Shown here: piece by piece, positions 1-7,105 of the stretch | Position numbering within the stretch: the first letter of the stretch is position 1 | How the letters are laid out: every line of letters begins with the position of its first letter | Assembly: GCA_024401335.1 (NCBI GenBank) | Contig: JAKSLH010000014.1 | Span: 1-64,000 of the forward strand | Reading direction: 5' to 3' | Source: Bacteroidales bacterium | GTDB lineage: Bacteria; Bacteroidota; Bacteroidia; Bacteroidales; Marinilabiliaceae | Length of the DNA stretch: 64,000 nt | Translations under genes and position numbers: made by a program | The notes under the pieces: model-generated | What the model was told of the DNA's origin: nothing | Seen by the model: only the letters and a program-made list of their open reading frames with translations | The model's database searches: none

Positions 1-52
1 CCGACCCTCTGCTTGTAAGGCAGATGCTCTGAACCAGCTGAGCTAAACGCCC
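1..52 (-). tRNA. tRNA-Val (UAC), cut by the window edge
   Basis: Read on the minus strand from 52 leftwards, the sequence begins GGGCGTTTAGCTCAG, followed by a D-loop (CTGGTTCAGAGC) and an anticodon arm whose loop is CTTACAA between TCTGC and GCAGA. The anticodon is therefore TAC, which reads valine codons. The variable loop, T arm and acceptor 3' strand lie beyond position 1, so only the 5' two thirds are present. Confidence 0.9.
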
Positions 53-148
53 TTAGTGTCTCTCTTTTCGTAAGACGTTGCAAAATTATATGCTTTTTTT
101 TAATCTGCAAAATGTTTGTGTAACTTTTTTGTCGGAAGTATTCCATCG

Positions 149-1447
149 TCAAAGCACTTCGCCAACAACAAAGTTGCTACCACCGATGAATATCAAGTCG
201 TTAGGCTGAGCGTTCTTTTTTGCGGCTTCAATGGCGTCTTTGACATTGTGATAGGCTTTGCCGTTGAGCCCCGACTTACGGCCGATCTCTTCCATCTCGG
301 TTTCGCTCATTGCACGTTCTACATTTGCTCGGGTGTAGTAATATATCGCGTCTTTCGGCATCAGCGGCATGACATTTTCTGGATGCTTGTCATTGGCCAT
401 GCCCCATACAATGTGCTTCTTGGGATACTTGGCGTTTGCCAGTTGCTGTGCAAGTAGCTTCACACCATGCGCATTGTGCCCTGTGTCTATAATCATGTCT
501 GGCTTGATGCTTATCTTCTGCCATCTGCCCATGATGCCTGTCTGTGTCACGACTTTCTTGAGGCCGCTGTGAATACCGTTGTAGGTTATCTTATAGCCGT
601 TGTCCTTGAGCACCTCAACTGCCTTCATTACGGTTACTATGTTCTTCTGCTGACAATAGCCCGAGAGACCATAGGTCAAGGCGTCTTCCTCCTGGTATCC
701 GTCGGTTGTGGTCTTTGTCATTTTAACTGCCAACATGCCGTTGTGTTCTTCGGCGTTTTTGACCTTGAATGTGTCTTCTGCAAAGTATATAGGAGATCCT
801 GACTCGTTGGCTTTGCTTATGAATACAGGGTCTGTTTCTGGATGTCGCTCACCGATGACTACAGGTACACCTCGCTTCATGATGCCTGCTTTCTCGCCCG
901 CTATCTTCCCCAGTGTATCGCCCAAGATGAGCGTGTGTTCAAGTCCGATATTGGTTATGACGCACATGTCTGGCGTGATGATGTTCGTACTGTCCATTCG
1001 TCCGCCAAGACCGACCTCGATGACTGCCACATCAACCTTCCTCTCTCTGAAATAGTCAAAGGCCATCATCATCGTTATCTCAAAGAATGATGGCTCGATT
1101 GTCGAAGGCATGTCCTTGATAGTGCGCTCGACGAATGCTGCTACTTTCTCCTGTTCAATCATCTGTCCGTCGACCCTGATGCGCTCGCGGAAATCGACGA
1201 GGTGAGGCGACGTATAAAGACCTACATGATATCCGCACGACATGAGGATAGAGGCCAGCGTGTGACTTGTCGACCCTTTGCCGTTGGTGCCAGCCACATG
1301 TATGGTCTTATATGCACGATGCGGATGGTCGAGCCACTCGTCGAGCTTAAGGCTGTTGCCAAGTCCGACCTTCAGAGCCGAAGCCCCGATATGCGAAAAC
1401 GCAGGAAAGTGGTTATATAGATAATCTATAGCTTCAGAGTATGTCAT
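149..1447 (-). CDS. folC: bifunctional folylpolyglutamate synthase/dihydrofolate synthase
   Basis: FolC adds glutamate to dihydropteroate and extends the glutamate tail of folates in the cytoplasm. The 432-residue protein has the Mur-ligase-like ATP loop GTNGKGS at about residues 53-59, then the SPH segment (YTSPHL) and the later DTGHNAHG motif, in the order and length usual for the family. The start is supported by the conserved N-terminal TYSEAIDYLY stretch. It is transcribed leftward towards the tRNA-Val gene. The next gene upstream ends 47 bp away and looks unrelated, being part of a decayed toxin locus. Identification is firm; whether it does both reactions is inferred from the family. 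Confidence 0.95.
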   Translation of the reverse strand: MTYSEAIDYLYNHFPAFSHIGASALKVGLGNSLKLDEWLDHPHRAYKTIHVAGTNGKGSTSHTLASILMSCGYHVGLYTSPHLVDFRERIRVDGQMIEQEKVAAFVERTIKDMPSTIEPSFFEITMMMAFDYFRERKVDVAVIEVGLGGRMDSTNIITPDMCVITNIGLEHTLILGDTLGKIAGEKAGIMKRGVPVVIGERHPETDPVFISKANESGSPIYFAEDTFKVKNAEEHNGMLAVKMTKTTTDGYQEEDALTYGLSGYCQQKNIVTVMKAVEVLKDNGYKITYNGIHSGLKKVVTQTGIMGRWQKISIKPDMIIDTGHNAHGVKLLAQQLANAKYPKKHIVWGMANDKHPENVMPLMPKDAIYYYTRANVERAMSETEMEEIGRKSGLNGKAYHNVKDAIEAAKKNAQPNDLIFIGGSNFVVGEVL

Positions 1448-1494
1448 GGTAGTTTGGTATTCTCATTTGTAATATGCCTGGCACTGGCTGATGT

Positions 1495-1713
1495 TCAAAA
1501 CGATGGCACAGGTTCGTTGTAAAGCCTGACGAATACTTCGCGAGCAGGTACCTCTATAACGTTGCCTTCCTGGTCGTTCTGAATGAGTATTTCATTCTTC
1601 ATGGCTTTTTCTCGAAGCATTCGGTATTCGGCAACTTTGAGAGCATTGTCTATCAAAGCCGATGTCTCTTCGAATTCCTTGTCCGACAACGAGACTGTCT
1701 TATTTTCTGACAT
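1495..1713 (-). CDS. small hypothetical protein paired with a zeta-toxin-like gene
   Basis: The 72-residue product starts at MSENKTVSLSD; a longer reading from 1743 is possible but would run deeper into the upstream gene. It is acidic and helical-looking (SDKEFEETSALIDNALKVAEYRM), without a membrane segment. It overlaps the end of the zeta-like reading frame by 14 bp, the arrangement of a two-gene cassette. Small proteins in this place beside zeta-family kinases are often uncharacterised partners, possibly an antidote, but nothing in the sequence proves that. With the kinase broken, this gene may be a leftover. Confidence 0.55.
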   Translation of the reverse strand: MSENKTVSLSDKEFEETSALIDNALKVAEYRMLREKAMKNEILIQNDQEGNVIEVPAREVFVRLYNEPVPSF

Positions 1714-2256
1714 AAGCTTCCAACTGATTAAATAGTTCCACATTATATATTTCTCTGCCCTTATTAAGTCCTCCTTCTGCCATCTTTATTCTTGGTGACA
1801 TGGAATTGCAATATATGGACCAACGGCCGACCTTGGACATGTATATATTGAATAAATTTTCAATCCCTAAAGTGTAACGTCGTCGTATCACATCATTAGG
1901 TATGTTATGACCTCCGTGACTGACTCTATAAGCAACTCGTTTGATGGCTGCTTCTGGTGATTTCAGCCAAAAGAATAATAGTTTGACAATAAAGCCTTTC
2001 TGGTACGCGATCTCATCGATAAAGTGGTTTCGATAGAGAATGATTCGTCCCCCTCTAGAAGTTCATCTATTCTTTTTAGCATTAGACGTCCCGCTTCTAT
2101 GGCGACACCTTCAGGATTGAACGGGGAAAGACCTTTGGCTATTTCGTCAGCATTGATAAACTCACGGCAATGCAGCATTTCTGGCAGTATTGTCACTGAA
2201 GCTGTCGTTTTGCCTGCTCCATTGCATCCTGATATGATATATAGCGTCTTCTTCAT
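1700..2256 (-). pseudogene. zeta-toxin-family kinase, broken by an internal frameshifting deletion
   Basis: The first frame (2256 to about 2030) encodes a P-loop kinase start, with Walker A GCNGAGKTT at residues 10-18, INADEIAKGLSPFNPE and SIETTLS. It then stops after a nonsense tail. A different frame picks up the rest at about 2030 with FIDEIAYQKGF, LLFFWLKSPEAAIKRV, then SHGGHNIPNDVIRRRY and GIENLF, ending at 1700. Both halves match the zeta toxin/UDP-GlcNAc-kinase fold in correct order. Fewer residues lie between ETTL and LLFFWL than is usual, so a short deletion not divisible by three, rather than a single-base error, best explains the break. The product is probably inactive. Confidence 0.75.
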
Positions 2257-2313
2257 ATTTTACAAACATACAAAACAAATTCATATTTGATGTTTGAAAT
2301 AAGCAGTTGTTTT

Positions 2314-2348
2314 GAAAAAAAATCCCCAGCATAACCATGTCGGGGATT
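2314..2348 (-). terminator. orphan rho-independent terminator, near copy of the glyA terminator
   Basis: On the minus strand, AATCCCC pairs with GGGGATT around the loop GACATGGTTATGCT and is followed by eight T residues. The same hairpin, with only two changes inside it, ends glyA at 5671-5700, and the AGAG-like flank is shared too. No minus-strand gene is visible between here and 2600, so its gene has been lost or the element was copied here. Confidence 0.6.
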
Positions 2349-2500
2349 AGAGGTATAGGTTGTGTTGAGCTGTTTCAACGTGACATTTTTTGCTTCTACT
2401 AATTTGTCAGCTAGTTTTACGTTCTTTTTTTTCTTGTTTCTGTCCGTTGTTTAAATAATCTATCTGTCTCTATATTATGCATATTTGAGAATAAAAATCG

Positions 2501-2549
2501 CGATAGCGGGCCAAATTCGATTGTTTTTATGCGATTTGGCCCGCTATCG
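2501..2549. repeat. long hairpin upstream of the ATPase gene
   Basis: CGATAGCGGGCCAAATTCG (2501-2519) and CGATTTGGCCCGCTATCG (2532-2549) form an inverted repeat with one unpaired base and a 12-base AT-rich loop. It ends 51 bp before the ATPase start codon. There is no T tract, so it does not look like a simple terminator. Its shape and loop opening (TCG-ATTG) resemble the tandem hairpins at 48421-48512. Confidence 0.75.
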
Positions 2550-2600
2550 GCATGTTTTTGGGTTGTAATGAGTATATTTGCTATAAAAATATTGATTGAT

Positions 2601-4034
2601 ATGGCGGAACAATTGATAGGAAGAGGTAGTGAGATTAATCATCTGCAGAAGTACTACAACTCAGAGAAGGCTGAGTTTGTTGCTCTATATGGTCGTCGCC
2701 GTGTTGGCAAGACTTTTCTCATAAGGCATCTTTATGGCGAGATGTTTGCCTTCCACGTTACGGGTGTCATGAATGGCGACAGGAATACGGAGATGGCCGC
2801 TTTCCATCAAGCTCTAAAGCAATACGGTTATAGTGGATTGAAGCCTAAGACTTGGATGGATGCCTTTTTTGCTCTTCAGCAACTTTTGGAATCGCGTATC
2901 CAGAAGGGACAAAGGTGCATTGTGTTTATTGATGAGCTACCATGCTTCGATACGCCTAAGGCTGGATTTGTCGGTGCTTTGGGCAACTTTTGGAACAATT
3001 GGGCAAACTGGGTGTCGGAGGTTATGCTGATAGTGTGTGGTTCGGCAACATCGTGGATGGTGTCGAATATTATTGACAATCATGGAGGACTTCATAACCG
3101 TATTACGCATGAGATGCATCTGCATCCTTTTACCCTGCACGAAACAGAACTCTATTTCGCTTCACGGCGTTCACCATGGACTCGACAGATAATACTTCAA
3201 GCATATATGGCTGTTGGTGGTGTGCCTTACTATCTTGGACTTTTCGATAATGATGAAAGCCTTGCCGAAGGACTTGATAGGCTTTTTTTTCATTCGGGTG
3301 GAGAGTTGGCCAAAGAGTACGAGAGGCTTTATAGTTCGCTTTTTGCACGTCCAGATGCATATCTGCGCATAATATCGTTGTTGGCCCGTAATAAGTCGGG
3401 GTTGACAAGGCAGGAGATAGCAGATAATCTAAGTATAGAAAGCAACGGGCATCTAAGCGAAATTTTACAGAACCTTGTCTATTGTGACATAATACGCTTT
3501 CTGAAAGTAAAGACGGGCAAGGTAAAGGCTACAGAAGGCATTTATCAACTGATTGATTTCTACACCATTTTCTATCATCACTTCATCGCCCAAAGTGGCA
3601 ATGACGAACATTATTGGTCGACTCATATCGGACGTCCGGAACTAAATAGCTGGCTAGGTCTGTCATACGAGCGAATATGCATGGCTCATGTGCCTCAAAT
3701 ATTAAAGAAACTCAAGATTGACGGCATCTCCACCACTTGCTATAGCTGGCGAAAGCGAGGCAGTGAAAATGGAAAAGGAGCGCAGATTGACCTTCTTATT
3801 GAGCGCGCTGACCAGATGATAAATCTATGTGAAATAAAATACACATCTGGATTATATGCTATCGATACTGAGGAGGAGATGAAGATAATGAACAGGGTGG
3901 AGTCATTCAGAAAAGAGACAAAGACTAAGTGCGGAATATTCGTAACTCTTATCACGACCAATGGTTTAGCAAGTGGAATGCATTCGGCATGTGTCCATGC
4001 GCAGGTTGTAATGGATGATTTGTTTGGTGAGTGA
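2601..4034 (+). CDS. AAA ATPase with DUF234-type C-terminal nuclease-like domain
   Basis: A 478-residue protein of the archaeal-type ATPase_2/DUF234 family common in Bacteroidota. Residues 1-45 hold the GRRRVGKT Walker A loop (31-38), and VFIDELP at about 108-114 is Walker B. A winged-helix region (SGLTRQEIADNLSI) follows the ATPase core. The C-terminal part has a PD-(D/E)XK-like pattern with AQID (Asp about 398) and CEIKY (Glu about 412, Lys about 414). The start MAEQLIGRGSEI was chosen because family members begin here; the extra 24 residues from 2529 would be read out of the upstream hairpin. It stands alone. The biological role of the family is not established, though the tail suggests nucleic acid binding or cutting. 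Confidence 0.85.
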   Translation: MAEQLIGRGSEINHLQKYYNSEKAEFVALYGRRRVGKTFLIRHLYGEMFAFHVTGVMNGDRNTEMAAFHQALKQYGYSGLKPKTWMDAFFALQQLLESRIQKGQRCIVFIDELPCFDTPKAGFVGALGNFWNNWANWVSEVMLIVCGSATSWMVSNIIDNHGGLHNRITHEMHLHPFTLHETELYFASRRSPWTRQIILQAYMAVGGVPYYLGLFDNDESLAEGLDRLFFHSGGELAKEYERLYSSLFARPDAYLRIISLLARNKSGLTRQEIADNLSIESNGHLSEILQNLVYCDIIRFLKVKTGKVKATEGIYQLIDFYTIFYHHFIAQSGNDEHYWSTHIGRPELNSWLGLSYERICMAHVPQILKKLKIDGISTTCYSWRKRGSENGKGAQIDLLIERADQMINLCEIKYTSGLYAIDTEEEMKIMNRVESFRKETKTKCGIFVTLITTNGLASGMHSACVHAQVVMDDLFGE

Positions 4035-4114
4035 CGCTTTGACCCCCAAATGTTGAGCTTATACATTGGTACATAAAATACAGCATCTTTTGCGTTTTGC
4101 TGCGTGTTGCTTTG

Positions 4115-4151
4115 TTAAAAAATAATAGGCGGCATAATTGCCGCCTATTAT
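4115..4151 (-). terminator. terminator of the lipoprotein gene
   Basis: A perfect hairpin, TAATAGGCGGCA (4123-4134) with TGCCGCCTATTA (4139-4150) around TAAT. It is followed on the minus strand by TTTTTTAA, so it serves the leftward gene ending at 4169. The convergent ATPase gene may also use the stem. Confidence 0.8.
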
Positions 4152-4168
4152 ACTTGTCGTTTTGCTAT

Positions 4169-4651
4169 TTATTTTTTGAATGCGTCGATTTTCATGATAA
4201 CATTATTTGCCGTTATGAAAAAAGTAATCTCTTTTTCTGGCGCATTGTAATACCCATGATAAAGACTTTCGCCTCCTGAAGATAACTTCGCTTGGAAGAA
4301 GTTATGTCCGGTATATTCCATGTCATCGCTTTTCCCGTTAGCTACTCTATAAAAGAAGCATGATTTGTCGGTAGCTTCAATGCAGTTGTTTAATACGAAT
4401 ACATCAGTATCTCCATCAATTGCAAATCTGAGTTCTTTGCCTTCTCGAGTCACTTTTGCTGTCCCTTTTGTGACGTTTTCGACAAGCGTAGCTTCATTGT
4501 TTTCGATGACTACAGCATCTGTTGAAAATGTGTAACTGCCCACGGCTTCGTTAATGTATTCGAATTCGTCTATTTCGTCGTCATTGCTGCATGACGAAAG
4601 TGCGCCTAATATTGTTAGGCTTGCAAGGTAAAATAAAAATAATTTTTTCAT
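4169..4651 (-). CDS. predicted lipoprotein, unknown function
   Basis: A 160-residue protein with a lipoprotein signal: basic MKK, hydrophobic core and the lipobox LSSC followed by SNDDEIDEFE, so the mature protein starts at Cys21. The rest is predicted beta-rich (GSYTFSTDAVVIENN, GKELRFAIDGD, EITFFITANN) with no motif I recognise. Acidic residues after the lipid Cys are typical of surface-exported Bacteroidota lipoproteins. The upstream exported protein gene ends 21 bp away on the same strand, so both are probably cotranscribed and stop at the hairpin at 4123-4150. Confidence 0.7.
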   Translation of the reverse strand: MKKLFLFYLASLTILGALSSCSNDDEIDEFEYINEAVGSYTFSTDAVVIENNEATLVENVTKGTAKVTREGKELRFAIDGDTDVFVLNNCIEATDKSCFFYRVANGKSDDMEYTGHNFFQAKLSSGGESLYHGYYNAPEKEITFFITANNVIMKIDAFKK

Positions 4652-4671
4652 TTTCTATTTAGTTTTAGTGT

Positions 4672-5298
4672 TTAAAAGTCAGAAAGATCATTCATCTTCG
4701 CAGAGTTCTTGGCTTGTTTCTCTCTTACGTATTCGTATGCCTCTTTTATTTTCTTACCTAATTTGGCAGTCTTCCTATCCGAGAACTCTCCTTCTGTTAC
4801 GTCTCCAACAATTTGAAATCGGTATTTTGTGAACCCGTATTGCATCAAGGAGTCTAGTTGTGATTCCGTTATAGGGTAATACGCTTTAGATGTGTAGACC
4901 GTTTGTGTGACACCACCTAACGCACCGAGAACTCCTGCAGAGCCGACGTATGAATTGTGTGAGCCAACCCAGTCAGTTCCTTCTTGAGTTGAAAAGGTCA
5001 TTGGGTTTCCTGCCACTTTAAGGATGAGTTTCATGTTAGAGTTGATCTCTTTCCAAGTGCCAGAGCTTGAAATCATAACAACGAGAGATGTTGTTATTTG
5101 ATTTGGATTGTTGTCGTATGCTCCTACTGTAATTCCTAGTTCAGAACAGTCCATGCTTGCGGCAATTGACCCATCGAATTTGATAGCAATTCTTTCTTCG
5201 CCGATGTAGGCTGGACCTGATTCGGCTTTCTCAGTTGTGTTTTGAGCAAATGATGTCAAACAAAACAAAAAAGAAAACAAGGAAATGGAACGTTTCAT
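4672..5298 (-). CDS. secreted protein, unknown function
   Basis: The start MKRSISLFSFLFCLTSFAQ (5298) gives a clean Sec signal peptide cleaved after FAQ; the upstream in-frame Met at 5376 would put 26 unlikely residues before it and overlap the structured RNA. The mature part of about 190 residues has beta-rich stretches (EERIAIKFDGS, TTSLVVMISSSGTWKEI) and a charged helical C-terminus (KKIKEAYEYVREKQAKN). I do not recognise a family. It lies just downstream of the 6S-like RNA and upstream of a lipoprotein gene with which it probably forms a transcript. Confidence 0.65.
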   Translation of the reverse strand: MKRSISLFSFLFCLTSFAQNTTEKAESGPAYIGEERIAIKFDGSIAASMDCSELGITVGAYDNNPNQITTSLVVMISSSGTWKEINSNMKLILKVAGNPMTFSTQEGTDWVGSHNSYVGSAGVLGALGGVTQTVYTSKAYYPITESQLDSLMQYGFTKYRFQIVGDVTEGEFSDRKTAKLGKKIKEAYEYVREKQAKNSAKMNDLSDF

Positions 5299-5346
5299 TT
5301 GTGTTTTTCTCCACTGTCCTCTAAGTTCCTCAGGACTATTAACTGA

Positions 5347-5520
5347 TAAAAAAGAAGCGTGGAACTGTATGTCCAACCGCGTCTGATGGTCCTAGGAAAA
5401 CCTAATAGCAAAGTATGGATATAGCAGCCCACGCGTATAGCGTGAGAACCACTATGCCAACTCTTGCTATTGTATGAAAATTTCCTAGGTTTTCAGACGC
5501 AAGAAAGCATAACGCTTCTG
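5347..5520 (-). ncRNA. rod-shaped structured RNA, candidate 6S RNA
   Basis: Four nested pairings close one long arm: 5353-5360 with 5512-5519 (AGAAGCGT/ACGCTTCT), 5379-5386 with 5493-5500 (GCGTCTGA/TCAGACGC), CCTAGG at 5391 with CCTAGG at 5484, and 5404-5411 with 5464-5471 (AATAGCAA/TTGCTATT). The tip holds a further hairpin, CTCACGC/GCGTGGG. On the minus strand the closing stem runs into six T residues (5348-5353), a terminator. Upstream, TTTG (5556-5553) and TATTAATA with 20 bp between them could be the promoter. Length (about 174 nt), stem, internal bubble and terminal arm fit 6S RNA, which binds RNA polymerase. The family call is by shape only. Confidence 0.55.
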
Positions 5521-5666
5521 TAATTATTAATATGTCTTTGCACCGTTCGATGCAAAGGCGAATTTAGATAAATAAAATTTAATAACCAATTATTATTACA
5601 ATAAGATGATGTGTCGTTTAATCTAAGAAATCCATTGGTGAGTATCCTCTTCCTAGTACTATTGCA

Positions 5667-5700
5667 ACAAAAAATCCCCAGCGTAACCATGCCGGGGATT
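5667..5700 (-). terminator. glyA terminator
   Basis: On the minus strand AATCCCC pairs with GGGGATT around GGCATGGTTACGCT, followed by TTTTTTG. It begins 26 bp after the glyA stop codon. A near-identical hairpin sits without a gene at 2321-2348. Confidence 0.85.
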
Positions 5701-5725
5701 AGAGATATCGTTGTTCGAAGAGATA

Positions 5726-7006
5726 TTACCAAGCGAACATAGGACGATCCTGCATCATGTCGTTAACCTGCTTCTTGACTGCAGCTATAACTGATGCGTT
5801 TTCTGGATCTGCCAATACACGGTCGATCATATCAACGATAACGTCCATGTCTGCCTCCTTCAAGCCACGTGTTGTGATGGCTGGAGTACCGAGACGAAGA
5901 CCAGATGTCTCCATTGCTGAACGAGTGTCGAAAGGAACGAGGTTCATGTTTACTGTGATGTCTGCAGCAACAAGTGCGTTCTCGGCAATCTTACCTGTGA
6001 GCTCAGCGTACTTAGGACGGAGGTCAACAAGCATTGAGTGGTTGTCTGTACCGCCAGATACGATATGGAAGCCCTTTTCTATAAGGCCTGCTGCCAAACG
6101 AGCAGCATTCTTCTTCACCTGCTCCTGATATACCTTGAACTCTGGTGTGAGAGCCTCGCCGAATGCTACAGCCTTAGCTGCGATGACATGCTCGAGTGGA
6201 CCGCCCTGCTGACCAGGGAACACTGCGGAGTTGATGAGCGAACCCATTGTACGGATCTTTCCGCTCTTGAACTTCTTGCCCCATGGGTTTTCGAAGTCTC
6301 TGCCAAGGATGATAACACCACCACGTGGACCGCGGAGTGTCTTGTGTGTTGTAGATGTTACGATGTCTGCATACTTAACTGGGTTGTCGAGCAAGCCTGC
6401 TGCGATAAGACCAGCTGGGTGTGCCATATCTACCATGAGGAGAGCACCACAAGCATCTGCTATCTGACGCATTCTCTTGTAGTCCCATTCGCGGCTATAT
6501 GCAGAGCCACCACCGATGATCAATTTTGGCTTCTCCTGCATTGCTACACGCTCCATCTCGTCATAGTCAACACGACCAGTCTCCTGGTTCAAGTGATATG
6601 CGCAAGGTGTGTAGAGCAAACCAGATGTGTTGACAGCAGAACCGTGTGAGAGGTGACCGCCATGTGCAAGGTCAAGACCCATGAACTTGTCGCCTGGCTT
6701 CAAGCATGCAAGAAGAACTGCTGCATTTGCCTGTGCACCTGAGTGTGGCTGTACGTTGACGAATTCTGCGCCATAGAGCTTCTTGAGACGCTCGATAGCC
6801 AATGTCTCAACCTCATCTACGACCTCGCATCCGCCATAGTGACGCTTGCCAGGGTAACCTTCAGCATACTTGTTTGTGAGGCATGAACCCATTGCCTGCA
6901 TAACCTGATCACTTACGAAGTTCTCTGAAGCGATCATTTCGATGCCACGCTTCTGACGGGCATATTCCTTATTAATAAGGTCGAAGATAACGTTGTCTTT
7001 ATTCAT
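5726..7006 (-). CDS. glyA: serine hydroxymethyltransferase
   Basis: This PLP enzyme interconverts serine and glycine and feeds one-carbon units to tetrahydrofolate. The 426-residue protein carries MIASENF near residue 25, [11 protein letters not shown] at 49-59, [10 protein letters not shown] at about 113-122 and the PLP lysine in [14 protein letters not shown] (Lys222). The start [10 protein letters not shown] (7006) matches the family; the in-frame Met at 7057 lies upstream of the promoter box at 7027-7034 and cannot be used by that transcript. It ends at its own terminator. Folate genes are also represented by folC 4 kb away, but not in the same operon. Confidence 0.97.
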   Translation of the reverse strand: MNKDNVIFDLINKEYARQKRGIEMIASENFVSDQVMQAMGSCLTNKYAEGYPGKRHYGGCEVVDEVETLAIERLKKLYGAEFVNVQPHSGAQANAAVLLACLKPGDKFMGLDLAHGGHLSHGSAVNTSGLLYTPCAYHLNQETGRVDYDEMERVAMQEKPKLIIGGGSAYSREWDYKRMRQIADACGALLMVDMAHPAGLIAAGLLDNPVKYADIVTSTTHKTLRGPRGGVIILGRDFENPWGKKFKSGKIRTMGSLINSAVFPGQQGGPLEHVIAAKAVAFGEALTPEFKVYQEQVKKNAARLAAGLIEKGFHIVSGGTDNHSMLVDLRPKYAELTGKIAENALVAADITVNMNLVPFDTRSAMETSGLRLGTPAITTRGLKEADMDVIVDMIDRVLADPENASVIAAVKKQVNDMMQDRPMFAW

Positions 7007-7026
7007 CGGTGTATAATTTTGATGTG

Positions 7027-7058
7027 CAAAAGTATAAATTCTAACTCTTTTGTGCAAA
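7027..7058 (-). promoter_or_regulatory. glyA promoter
   Basis: Minus-strand TACTTTTG (7034-7027) fits the Bacteroidota -7 box TAnnTTTG, and TTTG at 7058-7055 lies 20 bp upstream as the -33 box. The predicted start is close to 7020, leaving a leader of about 15 nt. Confidence 0.7.
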
Positions 7059-7105
7059 TTTATGCAGTTAAAATGTCTTACTATGCTTGTGCGGTGTCTT
7101 GCCTT

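Noticed and set aside
2529..2600. Longer N-terminus for the ATPase
   Set aside because: The extra residues are translated from the right arm of the hairpin and do not match the family start at MAEQLIGRG.
6038..6649. 203-residue Cys-rich frame antisense to glyA
   Set aside because: Shadow of glyA codons; no signal peptide or motif.
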